Source: JBJGXI01 sp045635475
Lineage (GTDB): Bacteria; Bacillota; Bacilli; Bacillales; Amphibacillaceae
Assembly: GCF_045635475.1 (NCBI RefSeq)
Contig: NZ_JBJGXI010000006.1
Location: 62,001 to 126,000 of the forward strand
DNA: 64,000 nucleotides
Reading direction: 5' to 3'
Shown: piece by piece, positions 26,603 to 35,412 of the stretch
How positions within the stretch are numbered: position 1 is the first letter of the stretch
How the letters are laid out: the number at the start of each line of letters is the position of its first letter
Notes under the pieces: model-generated
Database searches by the model: none
Told to the model about the DNA's origin: nothing
The model's input: only the letters and a program-made list of their open reading frames with translations
Program-made: the position numbers and the translations under genes

Positions 26603-26666
26603 CCCCCGTGGTAGTATATTGCATGAGGATTTGGAAGAATATTCTTATTAAGGGGGAGTTTTACCA

Positions 26667-27044
26667 ATGGATACAATGGGAAGACATGTTATTGCAGAAA
26701 TGTGGGATTGCAACATTGAAAAACTAAACGATATGCCGCTTATCGAACAAATTTTTGTTAATGCTGCACTTAAAGCAGGAGCAGAAATAAGAGAAGTTGC
26801 CTTTCATAAATTCGCACCACACGGTGTAAGTGGTGTTGTTATTATATCAGAGTCTCATTTAACGATTCATAGTTTTCCAGAGCATGGTTATGCGAGTATA
26901 GATGTGTACACATGTGGTGATATAATTGATCCAAATGTAGCGGCTAATTACATTGCTGAAGAATTAGAGTCAAAAACATGTGAAGCGGTTGAAGTTCCAC
27001 GCGGAATGGGTCCGATTCAAGTGAAAAAGTTTAAGGCTCTTTAA
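26667..27044 (+). CDS. speD: S-adenosylmethionine decarboxylase proenzyme
   Basis: Makes decarboxylated SAM, the aminopropyl donor for spermidine. The 125-residue class-Ib proenzyme self-cleaves at the Glu-Ser bond in IISESHLTIHSFPEHGYASID to produce the pyruvoyl cofactor on the new Ser N-terminus; the downstream HSFPEHG and the catalytic Cys in DVYTCGD are present. An AAGGGGGAG site precedes the ATG. In B. subtilis gapB lies directly upstream; it is missing here. Confidence 0.96.
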   Translation: MDTMGRHVIAEMWDCNIEKLNDMPLIEQIFVNAALKAGAEIREVAFHKFAPHGVSGVVIISESHLTIHSFPEHGYASIDVYTCGDIIDPNVAANYIAEELESKTCEAVEVPRGMGPIQVKKFKAL

Positions 27045-27089
27045 GTTAGTGTTTGAACAACCTCTATAATTTAAAATGAACACGAATAG

Positions 27090-27116
27090 AAAACCCTTGC
27101 TTAAGCAAGGGTTTTT
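27090..27116. terminator. Terminator after speD
   Basis: AAAACCCTTGCTTAAGCAAGGGTTTT is a near-perfect palindrome with a T run, potentially bidirectional. Confidence 0.85.
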
Positions 27117-27202
27117 CGTATTTTTACCCTTGTCCATCGTTTTATTGTGAAAAACATGTTAAAATAGTAGTATGATTTTATTAAAGTGACGAGGTGCAAT
27201 AG

Positions 27203-27592
27203 ATGACATTGAAGCAAACATTTAATAAGTATTTTAATAGTCATTCTGAAACAAGTGATAATCATTGGGATCCAAATTTAAAAACCCATTACTTCAAGAC
27301 AACGCAGGAGAAAGGGATGCAAGCGGTTGAAGCGTTATTTACAAATGCAAAAGAATTTGAAATCGTAGCTTCTTCAAAGGACCACGGAGAAATCAGTGTT
27401 ATTTATAAAGGAGGCCGTAAAGCATTTGTGACGGCTACGATTATTATGGTAAGACCATACCGAACCGCAATTGATTTATCGGTAACATTAGAGTCTGCTT
27501 TTCCACCCGATTTTGGATATAGCCATAAGTTAATTCCGAAGTTGTATAAAATATTGCAAAAGGAACTTACTTTGTTAGATCGTACTAGTTGA
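27203..27592 (+). CDS. Conserved hypothetical cytosolic protein (129 aa)
   Basis: I do not recognise a named family. The protein is soluble, alpha/beta in appearance, with TYPICAL small-domain features: an N-terminal amphipathic helix, a central beta-rich stretch (EIVASSKDHGEISVIYKGG, FVTATIIMVRPYRTAIDLSV) and a C-terminal helix. No signal peptide or membrane segment. It lies 30 bases upstream of nrdR and is probably cotranscribed with it. Similar proteins are annotated as hypothetical cytosolic proteins in Bacillaceae, from memory. Confidence 0.75.
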   Translation: MTLKQTFNKYFNSHSETSDNHWDPNLKTHYFKTTQEKGMQAVEALFTNAKEFEIVASSKDHGEISVIYKGGRKAFVTATIIMVRPYRTAIDLSVTLESAFPPDFGYSHKLIPKLYKILQKELTLLDRTS

Positions 27593-27622
27593 GGAATTAA
27601 GGATGTTTGGGGTTGATGAAAG

Positions 27623-28084
27623 ATGAGATGTCCAAATTGTGAATATAAAAATACAAAGGTATTAGATTCAAGGCCGATTGAAGAGGGTAAAGCGATTCGC
27701 AGACGACGTGAATGTGAAGAATGTACTTATCGATTCACGACCTTTGAACGATTAGAAGAGATTCCTTTAATTGTCGTCAAGAAGGAAGGTACGAGGGAAG
27801 AGTTTAGCCGCGAGAAGTTAATTCGAGGGCTTATTAAGTCATGCGAAAAACGTCCAGTCGCATTAGAACAAATCGAAACGATTGCACTTGAAGTGGAAAG
27901 AGAGTTACGAAATAGTGGCTATTCCGAAGTGCAGAGTGGAATTATTGGTGAGCTTGTTATGAATCACCTTTCCCAGGTTGATGAAGTGGCATATGTACGT
28001 TTTGCTTCTGTCTATCGACAATTTAAAGACATCAACGTTTTCTTGGACGAACTGAAAGACTTGATGCGTTCAGAAAAAAAATAA
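27623..28084 (+). CDS. nrdR: Transcriptional repressor NrdR
   Basis: ATP/dATP-sensing repressor of ribonucleotide reductase genes. The 153-residue protein has the zinc ribbon MRCPNCEYKNTKVLDSRP...RRRECEECTYRFTTFE (two CxxC pairs) and an ATP-cone domain from about residue 49 (VVKKEGTREEFSREKLIRG) to YVRFASVYRQFKDI. The start ATG follows GGGGTTGATG. It leads the nrdR-dnaB-dnaI group. Confidence 0.97.
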   Translation: MRCPNCEYKNTKVLDSRPIEEGKAIRRRRECEECTYRFTTFERLEEIPLIVVKKEGTREEFSREKLIRGLIKSCEKRPVALEQIETIALEVERELRNSGYSEVQSGIIGELVMNHLSQVDEVAYVRFASVYRQFKDINVFLDELKDLMRSEKK

Positions 28085-28139
28085 AATGGTAAGTGTAGCA
28101 TGGAAATTGATTAATAAAAAGGAAAGGGTTATCTGTCCT

Positions 28140-29507
28140 ATGAATCAACCGCACATCGGAAAAATACTCCCTGCTGAAAGATACATCATCGTTGTTTCTT
28201 GGGATATAACTACTTCATTTTTTCAGTCTTTAACCCATCTATATCAACCGCTTATCGGGATTCAAGCAATTGCTCTGTATCAGACACTTTTAAGCGAGTT
28301 CCAAATTAGAAAAAATTCAGTAGAACAATCGCATCATACGTTGATGAATTTCTTATCGATGCCATTGGATGAAATTTATAAAGCGCGTTTAAAACTTGAA
28401 GCGATTGGTCTGCTTCGTACGTACAAAAAAGAATCGGACGAGCTTACATCTTATACTTATCAATTGCAGCAACCGTTTCCGGTTCAACATTTTTTGGCCG
28501 ATGACATGTTATCACAGCTGCTTTATCATCAGTTAGGTGAGCATAAATATAAAGAGCTCGTAGAAGCATTTTTGCAAGAAAAACCGAACGTGGAGATCAA
28601 TGGAGAAAATGTGACAGCGAACTTTGGTGAGGTTTTTGATACTCATGCTGGTTTTACGAACACTTCAAACCAAGTGAAACCATCGATGAATGTAGAACAA
28701 AAACAATCTGGACCCCCACTGAACAATGCCGTCATTGATTTTAAATGGTTAGAGCAAATGTTGACGGAAAGAATGATCCCTGCAGCGCGTGTGTTAACGA
28801 CAACTTCTAAAAAGCTAATTGTTCAAATGGTTGTCTTGTACGACCTTACAGAACAAGAATTGGAAAGTGCTGTTGTTTGGGCTGTTAATGAAGATCATCA
28901 GCTCGATACGAAGGAATTTAAAGCAGCTTGCTTGGATTTATTCCAATTAAAGCAAAACAACACAGATATTAAATTAGTAACCAAAAAACAAGGGATTCCA
29001 TCAAAGCCAAATAAAGACTCCCAGAGTAAAGAAGATCAGTTTATTCAAATGCTAGAGCAAATTTCTCCTAAGCAGCTTCTTGAGGATTTGTCAGGTGGAA
29101 ATGAAGCGTCGGCACAGGATTTGAAATTGATTGGTGAAATTATGTCTCAACAAGGATTAACACCTGGAGTCATTAATGTGTTAGTCCATTATGTGCTTTT
29201 AAAAACAGATATGAAGCTAACTAAATCTTACCTAGAAAAGATTTCCAGTCACTGGGCACGAAAAAACGTCAAGACAGTAAGACAAGCAATGGCTTTGGCA
29301 AAGGCTGAAAATACTAAGTATCAACAATGGGGAACGAAAAAACCATACTATAAGAAAACGAATCGTAAAGAGGTTGTTCCAGATTGGTTTGAAGAACAGA
29401 AAAAACGAGAAGTAACTAACAAAAGTGGTGTTAATGTGTCACCGACTGTTTCGAAGCAAACGGATGATATTAGTGATATTGCGAAGAAATATGCTAAAAA
29501 AAATTAA
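28140..29507 (+). CDS. dnaB: Replication initiation/membrane attachment protein DnaB
   Basis: Helicase-loading protein of Firmicutes (not the E. coli DnaB helicase), working with DnaD and DnaI to load the replicative helicase at oriC and restart forks. The 455-residue protein has an N-terminal winged-helix domain (YQPLIGIQAIALYQTLLSEF) and a DnaD-like C-terminal domain near residues 330-400. An in-frame ATG at 28086 lacks a ribosome site; the ATG at 28140 follows AAGGAAAGG and matches the usual N-terminus, so it is chosen. Confidence 0.9.
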   Translation: MNQPHIGKILPAERYIIVVSWDITTSFFQSLTHLYQPLIGIQAIALYQTLLSEFQIRKNSVEQSHHTLMNFLSMPLDEIYKARLKLEAIGLLRTYKKESDELTSYTYQLQQPFPVQHFLADDMLSQLLYHQLGEHKYKELVEAFLQEKPNVEINGENVTANFGEVFDTHAGFTNTSNQVKPSMNVEQKQSGPPLNNAVIDFKWLEQMLTERMIPAARVLTTTSKKLIVQMVVLYDLTEQELESAVVWAVNEDHQLDTKEFKAACLDLFQLKQNNTDIKLVTKKQGIPSKPNKDSQSKEDQFIQMLEQISPKQLLEDLSGGNEASAQDLKLIGEIMSQQGLTPGVINVLVHYVLLKTDMKLTKSYLEKISSHWARKNVKTVRQAMALAKAENTKYQQWGTKKPYYKKTNRKEVVPDWFEEQKKREVTNKSGVNVSPTVSKQTDDISDIAKKYAKKN

Positions 29508-29534
29508 TTAAATCAGTTATAAGGATGAATGGGA

Positions 29535-30467
29535 ATGGAACCAATTCAAGCTTCTCTAAAAAAATGGATGCGCAATAATAAGAGTTTTCAAGATAACTTT
29601 CTTCAGATGAAGCAAGCCGTATTAAATGACCCAGAAATAGCATCCATCATACGCAAGCATCCTGAAATGACTGAAGAAGATATCGATAAAAATTTAATTA
29701 AATTATATGAATATCAGTCACAATCTAAGCAATGTTCAAATTGTGCCTCATTAGCGCAATGTAAAAATATATTACAAGGATATAGTCCATATATTCATAT
29801 CGAGGGTAACAAGGTCCAAGTTGCTTATGAACAGTGTCATCAGAAATTGCAGTATGATGAGCAAAGAAAAAAACATGATCTAATTCAGAGCTTGCATATG
29901 CCAAAGGACATCTTAGAGGCATCGATGACTCAATTAGATTTTCAAGATCCAGAACGGCACCAAGCAATTCGTGAAATAGATCGCTATATTCAATCTATTG
30001 ATACTGCTGAGGCAGCGAAAGGGATCTATTTCCATGGTCCATTTGGTGTAGGAAAAACGTATTTCTTAGGCGCGATCGCGAAAGAACTAGCAGACAAACA
30101 TATTTCTTCCATGATGATTTATATGCCGGAGTTTGTTAGAGAGATTAAAGCATCATTTAAGGATGACTCTGTGAACCAAAAGATAGAGTTGTTTAAAAAA
30201 GTTGATGTTTTGATGCTAGATGATATTGGTGCGGAGTCGCTTTCTGCTTGGTTTCGAGATGAGGTTCTCGGCTCCATTTTACAATATCGGATGATGCAGC
30301 ATTTGCCTGTTTTTTTTACTTCGAATTTCAATTTAAAGCAATTAGAGCAGCATCTAGCTACAACAACAAATGGTGATACTGAAAAGGTTAAGGCTGGTCG
30401 AATTATTGAACGGATCCAACAAGTAAGTAAAGAAGTTCCCTTGTTTGGAGCAAACCGGCGGTCATAG
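29535..30467 (+). CDS. dnaI: Primosomal helicase loader DnaI
   Basis: AAA+ ATPase that loads the replicative helicase with DnaB. The 310-residue protein has an N-terminal helicase-binding domain with a zinc site (Cys-x2-Cys near residue 70: CSNCASLAQC), and the AAA+ domain with Walker A FHGPFGVGKTYFLGAIA, Walker B VLMLDDIGAE and sensor text PVFFTSNFN. The ATG at 29529 is only three bases from AAGGA; ATG 29535 (MEPIQASL) has proper spacing and matches family N-termini. Confidence 0.95.
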   Translation: MEPIQASLKKWMRNNKSFQDNFLQMKQAVLNDPEIASIIRKHPEMTEEDIDKNLIKLYEYQSQSKQCSNCASLAQCKNILQGYSPYIHIEGNKVQVAYEQCHQKLQYDEQRKKHDLIQSLHMPKDILEASMTQLDFQDPERHQAIREIDRYIQSIDTAEAAKGIYFHGPFGVGKTYFLGAIAKELADKHISSMMIYMPEFVREIKASFKDDSVNQKIELFKKVDVLMLDDIGAESLSAWFRDEVLGSILQYRMMQHLPVFFTSNFNLKQLEQHLATTTNGDTEKVKAGRIIERIQQVSKEVPLFGANRRS

Positions 30468-30493
30468 AACTGTTTATACTCTTATATAAGAAT

Positions 30494-30538
30494 TAAGAGG
30501 CGTTTAATAGGTTTACACTATTAAATAGCCTCTTTTTT
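30494..30538 (+). terminator. Terminator after dnaI
   Basis: AAGAGGC and TTTAATAG pair with CTATTAAA and GCCTCTT across a two-base internal loop, followed by TTTTTT. Confidence 0.85.
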
Positions 30539-30639
30539 GTATGCGGAAAGACTACTATGCACGAATTTAAATAGATAATTCATTTTTTGAATTGATTACC
30601 CATATAATGTAACAGTTTGATCGGTGAGGGTGATATGTA

Positions 30640-31488
30640 TTGCTTGAAGTTAATTTTCAATTGAATAAAGAGGCGATTACTTTTTGTGAACAGTTATTTG
30701 TATATGACAGAGAAATGGAGTTTCATTGGAAGACAAATGAAGATTGGGGGAATCAAATCAGAATTGAGGAAAAGCAGCAATTGCAAGACCAACATGAGGC
30801 GATTGTAAAAGCATTAATAGATGTATATGTATCCCATAGAGAAATTCCGGCTATTCTTTACACGATTAAGCATCATTATTATTTTAATGATAAGGATGAA
30901 ATTGACCGAATCTTAGAATTAACGGAAAGCATTATTGCTGGTGATGATCCTGATTTGGGTCAAATTATTAAAAATAATCGTCCACGAGATACATTAACTA
31001 CGTTGTTTGAAGATAATATGACAGGAAATAGTATTCATTTTGATTCGATTGTTAATTTCAGATTACAATCGTACCGAAACCAGTTGATCGAAGTGGTCGG
31101 TTTTGCTATTGATGAGTTTAAACGAGAAGAGGATTATCAAAGTTTTGTTGAATCACTCCGAGAATACGTTTCTAAAAAAGAATCTAAGTTTCCAATTGTA
31201 CATGTTGTTCAAGGTGATGATTTTTCGTTTTACAATTCAGCAGGTAAACCGTTTTCTAAAATGGAAATTAAAATGCTGATGCAACGCGAACCGTTGTACA
31301 TTATGGGCCTTGATGATAGGGAAATGAACATTACACCGTTGATTGCAATGATTCCGGGGCGGATTTGTATATACGGTGATCAAGCGGATGAGGCAAAAAC
31401 GTTAACGGTCATTAATGTTTTTCAAGAAAAAGTTATATTTAAGCCTATGAAGGAATTCCCATTCCCAAATTATTTAAAAAGCTGGTAG
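30640..31488 (+). CDS. ytxC: Putative sporulation protein YtxC
   Basis: A 282-residue soluble protein of the YtxC family, found next to thrS in spore formers and annotated as a putative sporulation protein; biochemical role unknown. It has an acidic N-terminal helical half and a C-terminal half with MLMQREPLYIMGLDDREMNITPLIAMIPGRICIYG. Translation starts at TTG 30640, eight bases after GGTGAGGGTGAT; a nearby ATG at 30635 is out of frame. In B. subtilis ytxB (a TVP38-family protein) precedes it; here it does not. Confidence 0.85.
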   Translation: MLEVNFQLNKEAITFCEQLFVYDREMEFHWKTNEDWGNQIRIEEKQQLQDQHEAIVKALIDVYVSHREIPAILYTIKHHYYFNDKDEIDRILELTESIIAGDDPDLGQIIKNNRPRDTLTTLFEDNMTGNSIHFDSIVNFRLQSYRNQLIEVVGFAIDEFKREEDYQSFVESLREYVSKKESKFPIVHVVQGDDFSFYNSAGKPFSKMEIKMLMQREPLYIMGLDDREMNITPLIAMIPGRICIYGDQADEAKTLTVINVFQEKVIFKPMKEFPFPNYLKSW

Positions 31489-31551
31489 CGTGGTCTTGAT
31501 TTTTATGTCATCTATCGCTATAATACGTTCATACATTCATTTACATTTTAT

Positions 31552-31807
31552 CGGTATTGATGAGGACACGATTGCATGAATGGGATACATAAAGAGAGGG
31601 AAGTCTTTTGGCTGTGAGCTTCCTTGTATATCCGCATACAATTACCACCTCTGAACCCTGCTTTTGAATTTGAAGTAGATTGCAGCGTATCATCTACGTT
31701 ACAGATGCTAATGAGTCGCAAGGTACGTTTTTGCGAGAAATTTGGGTGGAACCACGAGTTAACGCTCGTCCCTTTTAGCTTTTTTAAGCTAGGGACGAGC
31801 GTTTTTT
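31552..31807 (+). promoter_or_regulatory. T-box leader of thrS
   Basis: A stem I region with an AGAGAGGGAAG element is followed by the T-box sequence GGGTGGAACCACG at 31744-31756 and a strong terminator: AACGCTCGTCCC (from 31761) pairs with GGGACGAGCGTT, followed by T6. The antiterminator bulge reads TGGA, expected to pair with UCCA of a tRNA with discriminator U, as in tRNA-Thr. Candidate specifier ACC triplets lie in TACCACC near 31643; the exact specifier is not assigned. Uncharged tRNA-Thr should permit readthrough. Confidence 0.88.
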
Positions 31808-31835
31808 ATATTTATAAGAAAGAGGAGTGGAACAA

Positions 31836-33782
31836 ATGTCAGAGATTATTAACCTTACATTTCCCGATGGCGCTGTTAAAGAGTTTCCAAAAGGAACAAC
31901 TGGAGAAGAAATAGCTTTTTCGATTTCTCCAGGTTTAAAAAAACAAGCGTTGGCGATTAAATTAGATGGCGAGTCTTATGATTTACGTACTGGATTAACT
32001 AGTGACGGTAAAATTGAGATCTTAACGTATCGTGAGAGCGAAGGGATTGAAGTGTTGCGACACTCTACAGCCCATTTAATGGCACAGGCAATTAAACGCT
32101 TGTACGGGAATGTTAGTCTTGGTGTTGGGCCAACTATCGAAAATGGTTTTTACTATGATATTGATATGGAAGAGTCCTTAACACCTGAGGATTTACCAGC
32201 AATCGAAAAAGAAATGCAGCGGATTGTTGATGAAAATTTAGAAATTGTAAGAAAAGACGTACCGAGAGAAGAAGCGATCGAACGCTTTAAAGCGATTGGT
32301 GACGATCTGAAGCTCGAGCTGATTGATGCAATTCCAGAAGGGGAGCAAGTATCGATCTATGAGCAAGGCGAGTTTTTTGATCTGTGTCGTGGTGTCCATG
32401 TACCGTCAACGAGTAAAATAAAAATATTTAAGCTGTTAAGTATTTCTGGTGCCTATTGGCGCGGAGATAGTAAAAATAAAATGTTGCAACGTATTTATGG
32501 AACAGCGTTTGAAAAGAAAGGCCAGCTAGAGGAGTATTTACGACTACGTGAAGAAGCAAAAGAGCGGGATCATCGTAAACTTGGTAAAGAACTGGAGCTT
32601 TTCACTGTGTCACAACAAGTTGGACAAGGCCTTCCACTCTGGTTACCAAAGGGTGCGACGATTCGCCGTAATATAGAGCGTTATATCGTTGATTTAGAAG
32701 AACGCTTAGGCTATAACCACGTTTATACTCCAGTGTTAGGTAGTGTTGAGCTTTATAAAACAAGTGGGCACTGGGATCATTATAAAGATGATATGTTCCC
32801 GACAATGGAAATGGACAACGAAGATTTAGTATTAAGACCGATGAACTGTCCGCACCATATGATGGTGTATAAAAATCAGCTGCACAGCTATCGTAATCTG
32901 CCTGTACGTATTGCTGAGCTTGGCACGATGCACCGTCATGAAATGTCCGGCGCATTAGCAGGTTTGCAACGTGTGCGTGCGATGACGTTAAATGATGCAC
33001 ATATTTTTGCGCGTCCAGATCAACTGAAGGATGAATTCATTCGAGTCGTTGAGCTTGTTCAAAATGTATATAAGGATTTCGGAATTAATGATTATTACTT
33101 CCGATTATCATATCGTGACCCTGAGGATAAAGAAAAATATGTGGACAATGATGAAATGTGGGAAAAGGCACAAGCGATGCTGAAGGAAACAATGGAGGAC
33201 ATGGAGCTTGACTACGTGGAAGCAGAAGGAGAAGCAGCCTTTTATGGTCCAAAGCTAGATGTACAGGTGAAGACAGCCTTAGGTAAGGATGAGACGCTAT
33301 CAACCGTACAATTAGACTTCCATTTACCTGAGCGTTTTGACCTCACGTATATTGGTGAGGATGGCAAGGAGCACCGCCCAGTTGTCATTCACCGTGGTGT
33401 TGTCTCAACAATGGAACGCTTTGTTGCCTTTTTAATTGAAGAATACAAAGGCGCATTTCCAACTTGGTTGGCACCAGTTCAAGCGAGAATTATTCCTGTA
33501 TCTGCAGGTGTTCACCTTGATTATGCGAAAAAAGTGGAAGATCAGCTACGCTTCCAAGGTATCCGCGTCGAAGTAGATGAGCGTGAAGAAAAAATAGGCT
33601 ATAAAATCCGTGAAGCACAAGTGCAAAAAATTCCATTTGCCCTCGTTGTTGGTGATAAAGAAATGGAAGCGGATGGTGTAAATGTGAGACGTTATGGTGA
33701 GAAAGATTCAGAAACGTTATCATTACAAGCATTTATAGCCGCTATAAAAGCAGAAGTAGAAGGTAAGTCGCTTAAAAAATAA
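31836..33782 (+). CDS. thrS: Threonyl-tRNA synthetase
   Basis: Class II synthetase charging tRNA-Thr. The 648-residue protein has an N-terminal TGS domain (INLTFPDGAVKEFPKGTTGEEIA), an editing domain with HSTAHLMAQAI (residues ~75), the catalytic core with motif 2-like RIAELGTMHRHEMSGALAGLQRVR and motif 3 VIHRGVVSTMERFVAFLIEE, and a C-terminal anticodon-binding domain (ARIIPVSAGVHLDYA). Zinc-ligand Cys lies in RPMNCPHHM. A GTG at 31827 lies within the AGAGGAG site, so ATG 31836 is chosen. Controlled by the T-box. Confidence 0.97.
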   Translation: MSEIINLTFPDGAVKEFPKGTTGEEIAFSISPGLKKQALAIKLDGESYDLRTGLTSDGKIEILTYRESEGIEVLRHSTAHLMAQAIKRLYGNVSLGVGPTIENGFYYDIDMEESLTPEDLPAIEKEMQRIVDENLEIVRKDVPREEAIERFKAIGDDLKLELIDAIPEGEQVSIYEQGEFFDLCRGVHVPSTSKIKIFKLLSISGAYWRGDSKNKMLQRIYGTAFEKKGQLEEYLRLREEAKERDHRKLGKELELFTVSQQVGQGLPLWLPKGATIRRNIERYIVDLEERLGYNHVYTPVLGSVELYKTSGHWDHYKDDMFPTMEMDNEDLVLRPMNCPHHMMVYKNQLHSYRNLPVRIAELGTMHRHEMSGALAGLQRVRAMTLNDAHIFARPDQLKDEFIRVVELVQNVYKDFGINDYYFRLSYRDPEDKEKYVDNDEMWEKAQAMLKETMEDMELDYVEAEGEAAFYGPKLDVQVKTALGKDETLSTVQLDFHLPERFDLTYIGEDGKEHRPVVIHRGVVSTMERFVAFLIEEYKGAFPTWLAPVQARIIPVSAGVHLDYAKKVEDQLRFQGIRVEVDEREEKIGYKIREAQVQKIPFALVVGDKEMEADGVNVRRYGEKDSETLSLQAFIAAIKAEVEGKSLKK

Positions 33783-33792
33783 ACTAGCTATA

Positions 33793-33846
33793 AAAAAGGT
33801 TCGTTTTGGACAAGATGTCTGAAGCGAACCTTTTATAAAAATTTCC
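33793..33846 (+). terminator. Terminator after thrS
   Basis: AAAAGGTTCG pairs with CGAACCTTTT around a long, partly paired loop, followed by an AT-rich run. Confidence 0.75.
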
Positions 33847-33956
33847 TCTTGCATGTTGTCTAGCTTTTATGTATAATTCTCTATGTTGCTAAAAATTCAG
33901 TGCATCCATTTGACATGGTATTTTATATGTGATAAGATATTCTAAGTGAAATTAAA

Positions 33957-34130
33957 TAATTGATCTGAGACAAGTAGAAGCACCCGCTTCTCACCTGATT
34001 GACGCATCGTATGCTGTTGACAGGTCACTATTCTGATTGTTCGGGAGACGTGTGGGTGCAGTATGTACCGACACTATTTTTATGTTTTCACAACAAGCTT
34101 GTCGATGAAAGGTCACGTTTTGTTTCAAAA
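33957..34130 (+). promoter_or_regulatory. L20-type autoregulatory leader of infC-rpmI-rplT
   Basis: The leader contains long-range GCACCC ... GGGTGC pairing (33980 and 34055 regions), with AGGTCAC and CGGGAGACGTG elements typical of the Bacillales L20 leader, where excess ribosomal protein L20 binds and causes premature termination. It lies directly upstream of infC. The outline is recognised by eye; the exact boundaries are approximate. Confidence 0.75.
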
Positions 34131-34150
34131 AAATTTGGAGGTGGCTGATT

Positions 34151-34666
34151 ATTAGCAAAGATATGAATGTCAATGAGAAAATTCGTGCACGTGAGGTACG
34201 TCTCATTGATTCTAATGGGGATCAACTTGGTGTTAAATCTCGCCAAGAAGCGTTGGAAATTGCTCAAACGAGAGAACTTGATTTAGTATTGGTGGCACCG
34301 AATGCAAAACCACCAGTATGCCGTATCATGGATTATGGTAAGTTTCGTTTCGAACAACAAAAGAAAGATAAAGAAGCTCGTAAAAAGCAAAAAATTATTA
34401 ACGTAAAAGAAGTACGTCTTAGCCCAGGAATTGAAGAACATGATTTCAATACGAAGCTCCGTAATGCAAGGAAGTTCCTTGAAAAAGGAGACAAGGTGAA
34501 AGCATCTATTCGTTTTCGTGGACGTGCGATTACCCATAAAGAAATCGGTCAAGAAGTTCTTGAGCGTATGGCTGAACAATGTAAAGACGTTGGTACAGTC
34601 GAGCAAAAAGCGAAAATGGAAGGTCGCAGCATGTTCTTAATGCTAGCGCCTGTAAATGAAAAATAA
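34151..34666 (+). CDS. infC: Translation initiation factor IF-3 (AUU start)
   Basis: IF-3 binds the 30S subunit and checks start-codon choice. The 171-residue protein has the N-domain (EKIRAREVRLIDSNGDQLGVKS) and C-domain (FNTKLRNARKFLEKGDKVKASIRFRGRAITHKEIG). The first in-frame ATG (34163) is 21 bases from GGAGG, too far; an ATT at 34151 is nine bases from it and gives the conserved SKD-type N-terminus. A rare AUU start is a known infC autoregulatory feature, since IF-3 discriminates against it. Confidence 0.95.
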   Translation: MSKDMNVNEKIRAREVRLIDSNGDQLGVKSRQEALEIAQTRELDLVLVAPNAKPPVCRIMDYGKFRFEQQKKDKEARKKQKIINVKEVRLSPGIEEHDFNTKLRNARKFLEKGDKVKASIRFRGRAITHKEIGQEVLERMAEQCKDVGTVEQKAKMEGRSMFLMLAPVNEK

Positions 34667-34720
34667 GATAGAGCACTCATATATGAATGTTCAGGTATAG
34701 CTAACAAGGAGGAACTACTC

Positions 34721-34918
34721 ATGCCAAAAATGAAGACTCATAAAGGTTCTGCAAAACGTTTCAAAAGAACAGGTTCAGGGAAAGTAAAACGTTCCCACGC
34801 TTACACTAGTCACTTATTTGCAAACAAATCTACTAAGCAAAAACGTAAACTTCGTAAGAGTACTACAGTTTCTGCTGGGGATTACAAACGCATCAAACAA
34901 ATGTTACCAGTAAAATAA
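34721..34918 (+). CDS. rpmI: 50S ribosomal protein L35
   Basis: The 65-residue, Lys/Arg-rich protein begins MPKMKTHKGSAKRFKRTGSGKVKR, the L35 signature, and ends in IKQMLPVK. It lies between infC and rplT, in the standard operon order. The ATG follows AAGGAGGA. Confidence 0.98.
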   Translation: MPKMKTHKGSAKRFKRTGSGKVKRSHAYTSHLFANKSTKQKRKLRKSTTVSAGDYKRIKQMLPVK

Positions 34919-34963
34919 TCTAACACCAATTCGGGTTTCGATAGATACTAGGAGGGAATTACT

Positions 34964-35320
34964 ATGCCACGTGTTAAAGGTGGAACAGTTACACGCAAAC
35001 GTCGTAAACGTATTTTAAAGTTAGCAAAAGGATATTATGGTTCGAAACATGCTCTATTTAAAGTTGCAAAACAACAAGTTATTAAATCAGGTCAATATGC
35101 ATACCGTGACCGCAAACAGAAAAAACGTGATTTCCGTAAATTATGGATCGCACGTATTAATGCTGCAGCACGTATGAATGGCCTTTCTTATAGCCGTCTA
35201 ATGTTTGGCTTAAAGCAAGCGGGCATCGAAGTAAACCGCAAAATGCTTTCAGATCTTGCTATTCATGATGAGCAAGCATTTGCACAATTAGCTGACCAAG
35301 CAAAATCTGCGCTTAAGTAA
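34964..35320 (+). CDS. rplT: 50S ribosomal protein L20
   Basis: The 118-residue protein has the L20 signature: a basic N-terminal extension (MPRVKGGTVTRKRRKRILKLAKGYYG) that threads into 23S rRNA, and a globular C-terminal half (LWIARINAAARMNGLSYSRLMFGLKQAGIEVNRKMLSDLA) that also binds the leader mRNA to repress the operon. The ATG follows AGGAGGGAA. Confidence 0.98.
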   Translation: MPRVKGGTVTRKRRKRILKLAKGYYGSKHALFKVAKQQVIKSGQYAYRDRKQKKRDFRKLWIARINAAARMNGLSYSRLMFGLKQAGIEVNRKMLSDLAIHDEQAFAQLADQAKSALK

Positions 35321-35333
35321 ATAGAATTAAAAG

Positions 35334-35377
35334 AAGGGACTATTTTTAGCAATGACTAGAAATGGTCTCTTTTTTTA
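35334..35377 (+). terminator. Terminator after rplT
   Basis: GGGAC.ATTT.TAG pairs with CTA.AAAT.GTCTC through an interrupted stem, followed by a run of seven T. Confidence 0.8.
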
Positions 35378-35412
35378 TAGATTGATGTTATTGCGGGAAA
35401 TATCCTAAACTC

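Noticed and set aside
31624..31914. A 96-codon frame across the thrS leader
   Set aside because: It runs through the T-box and its terminator and into thrS in the wrong frame, so it is a shadow of a regulatory RNA.
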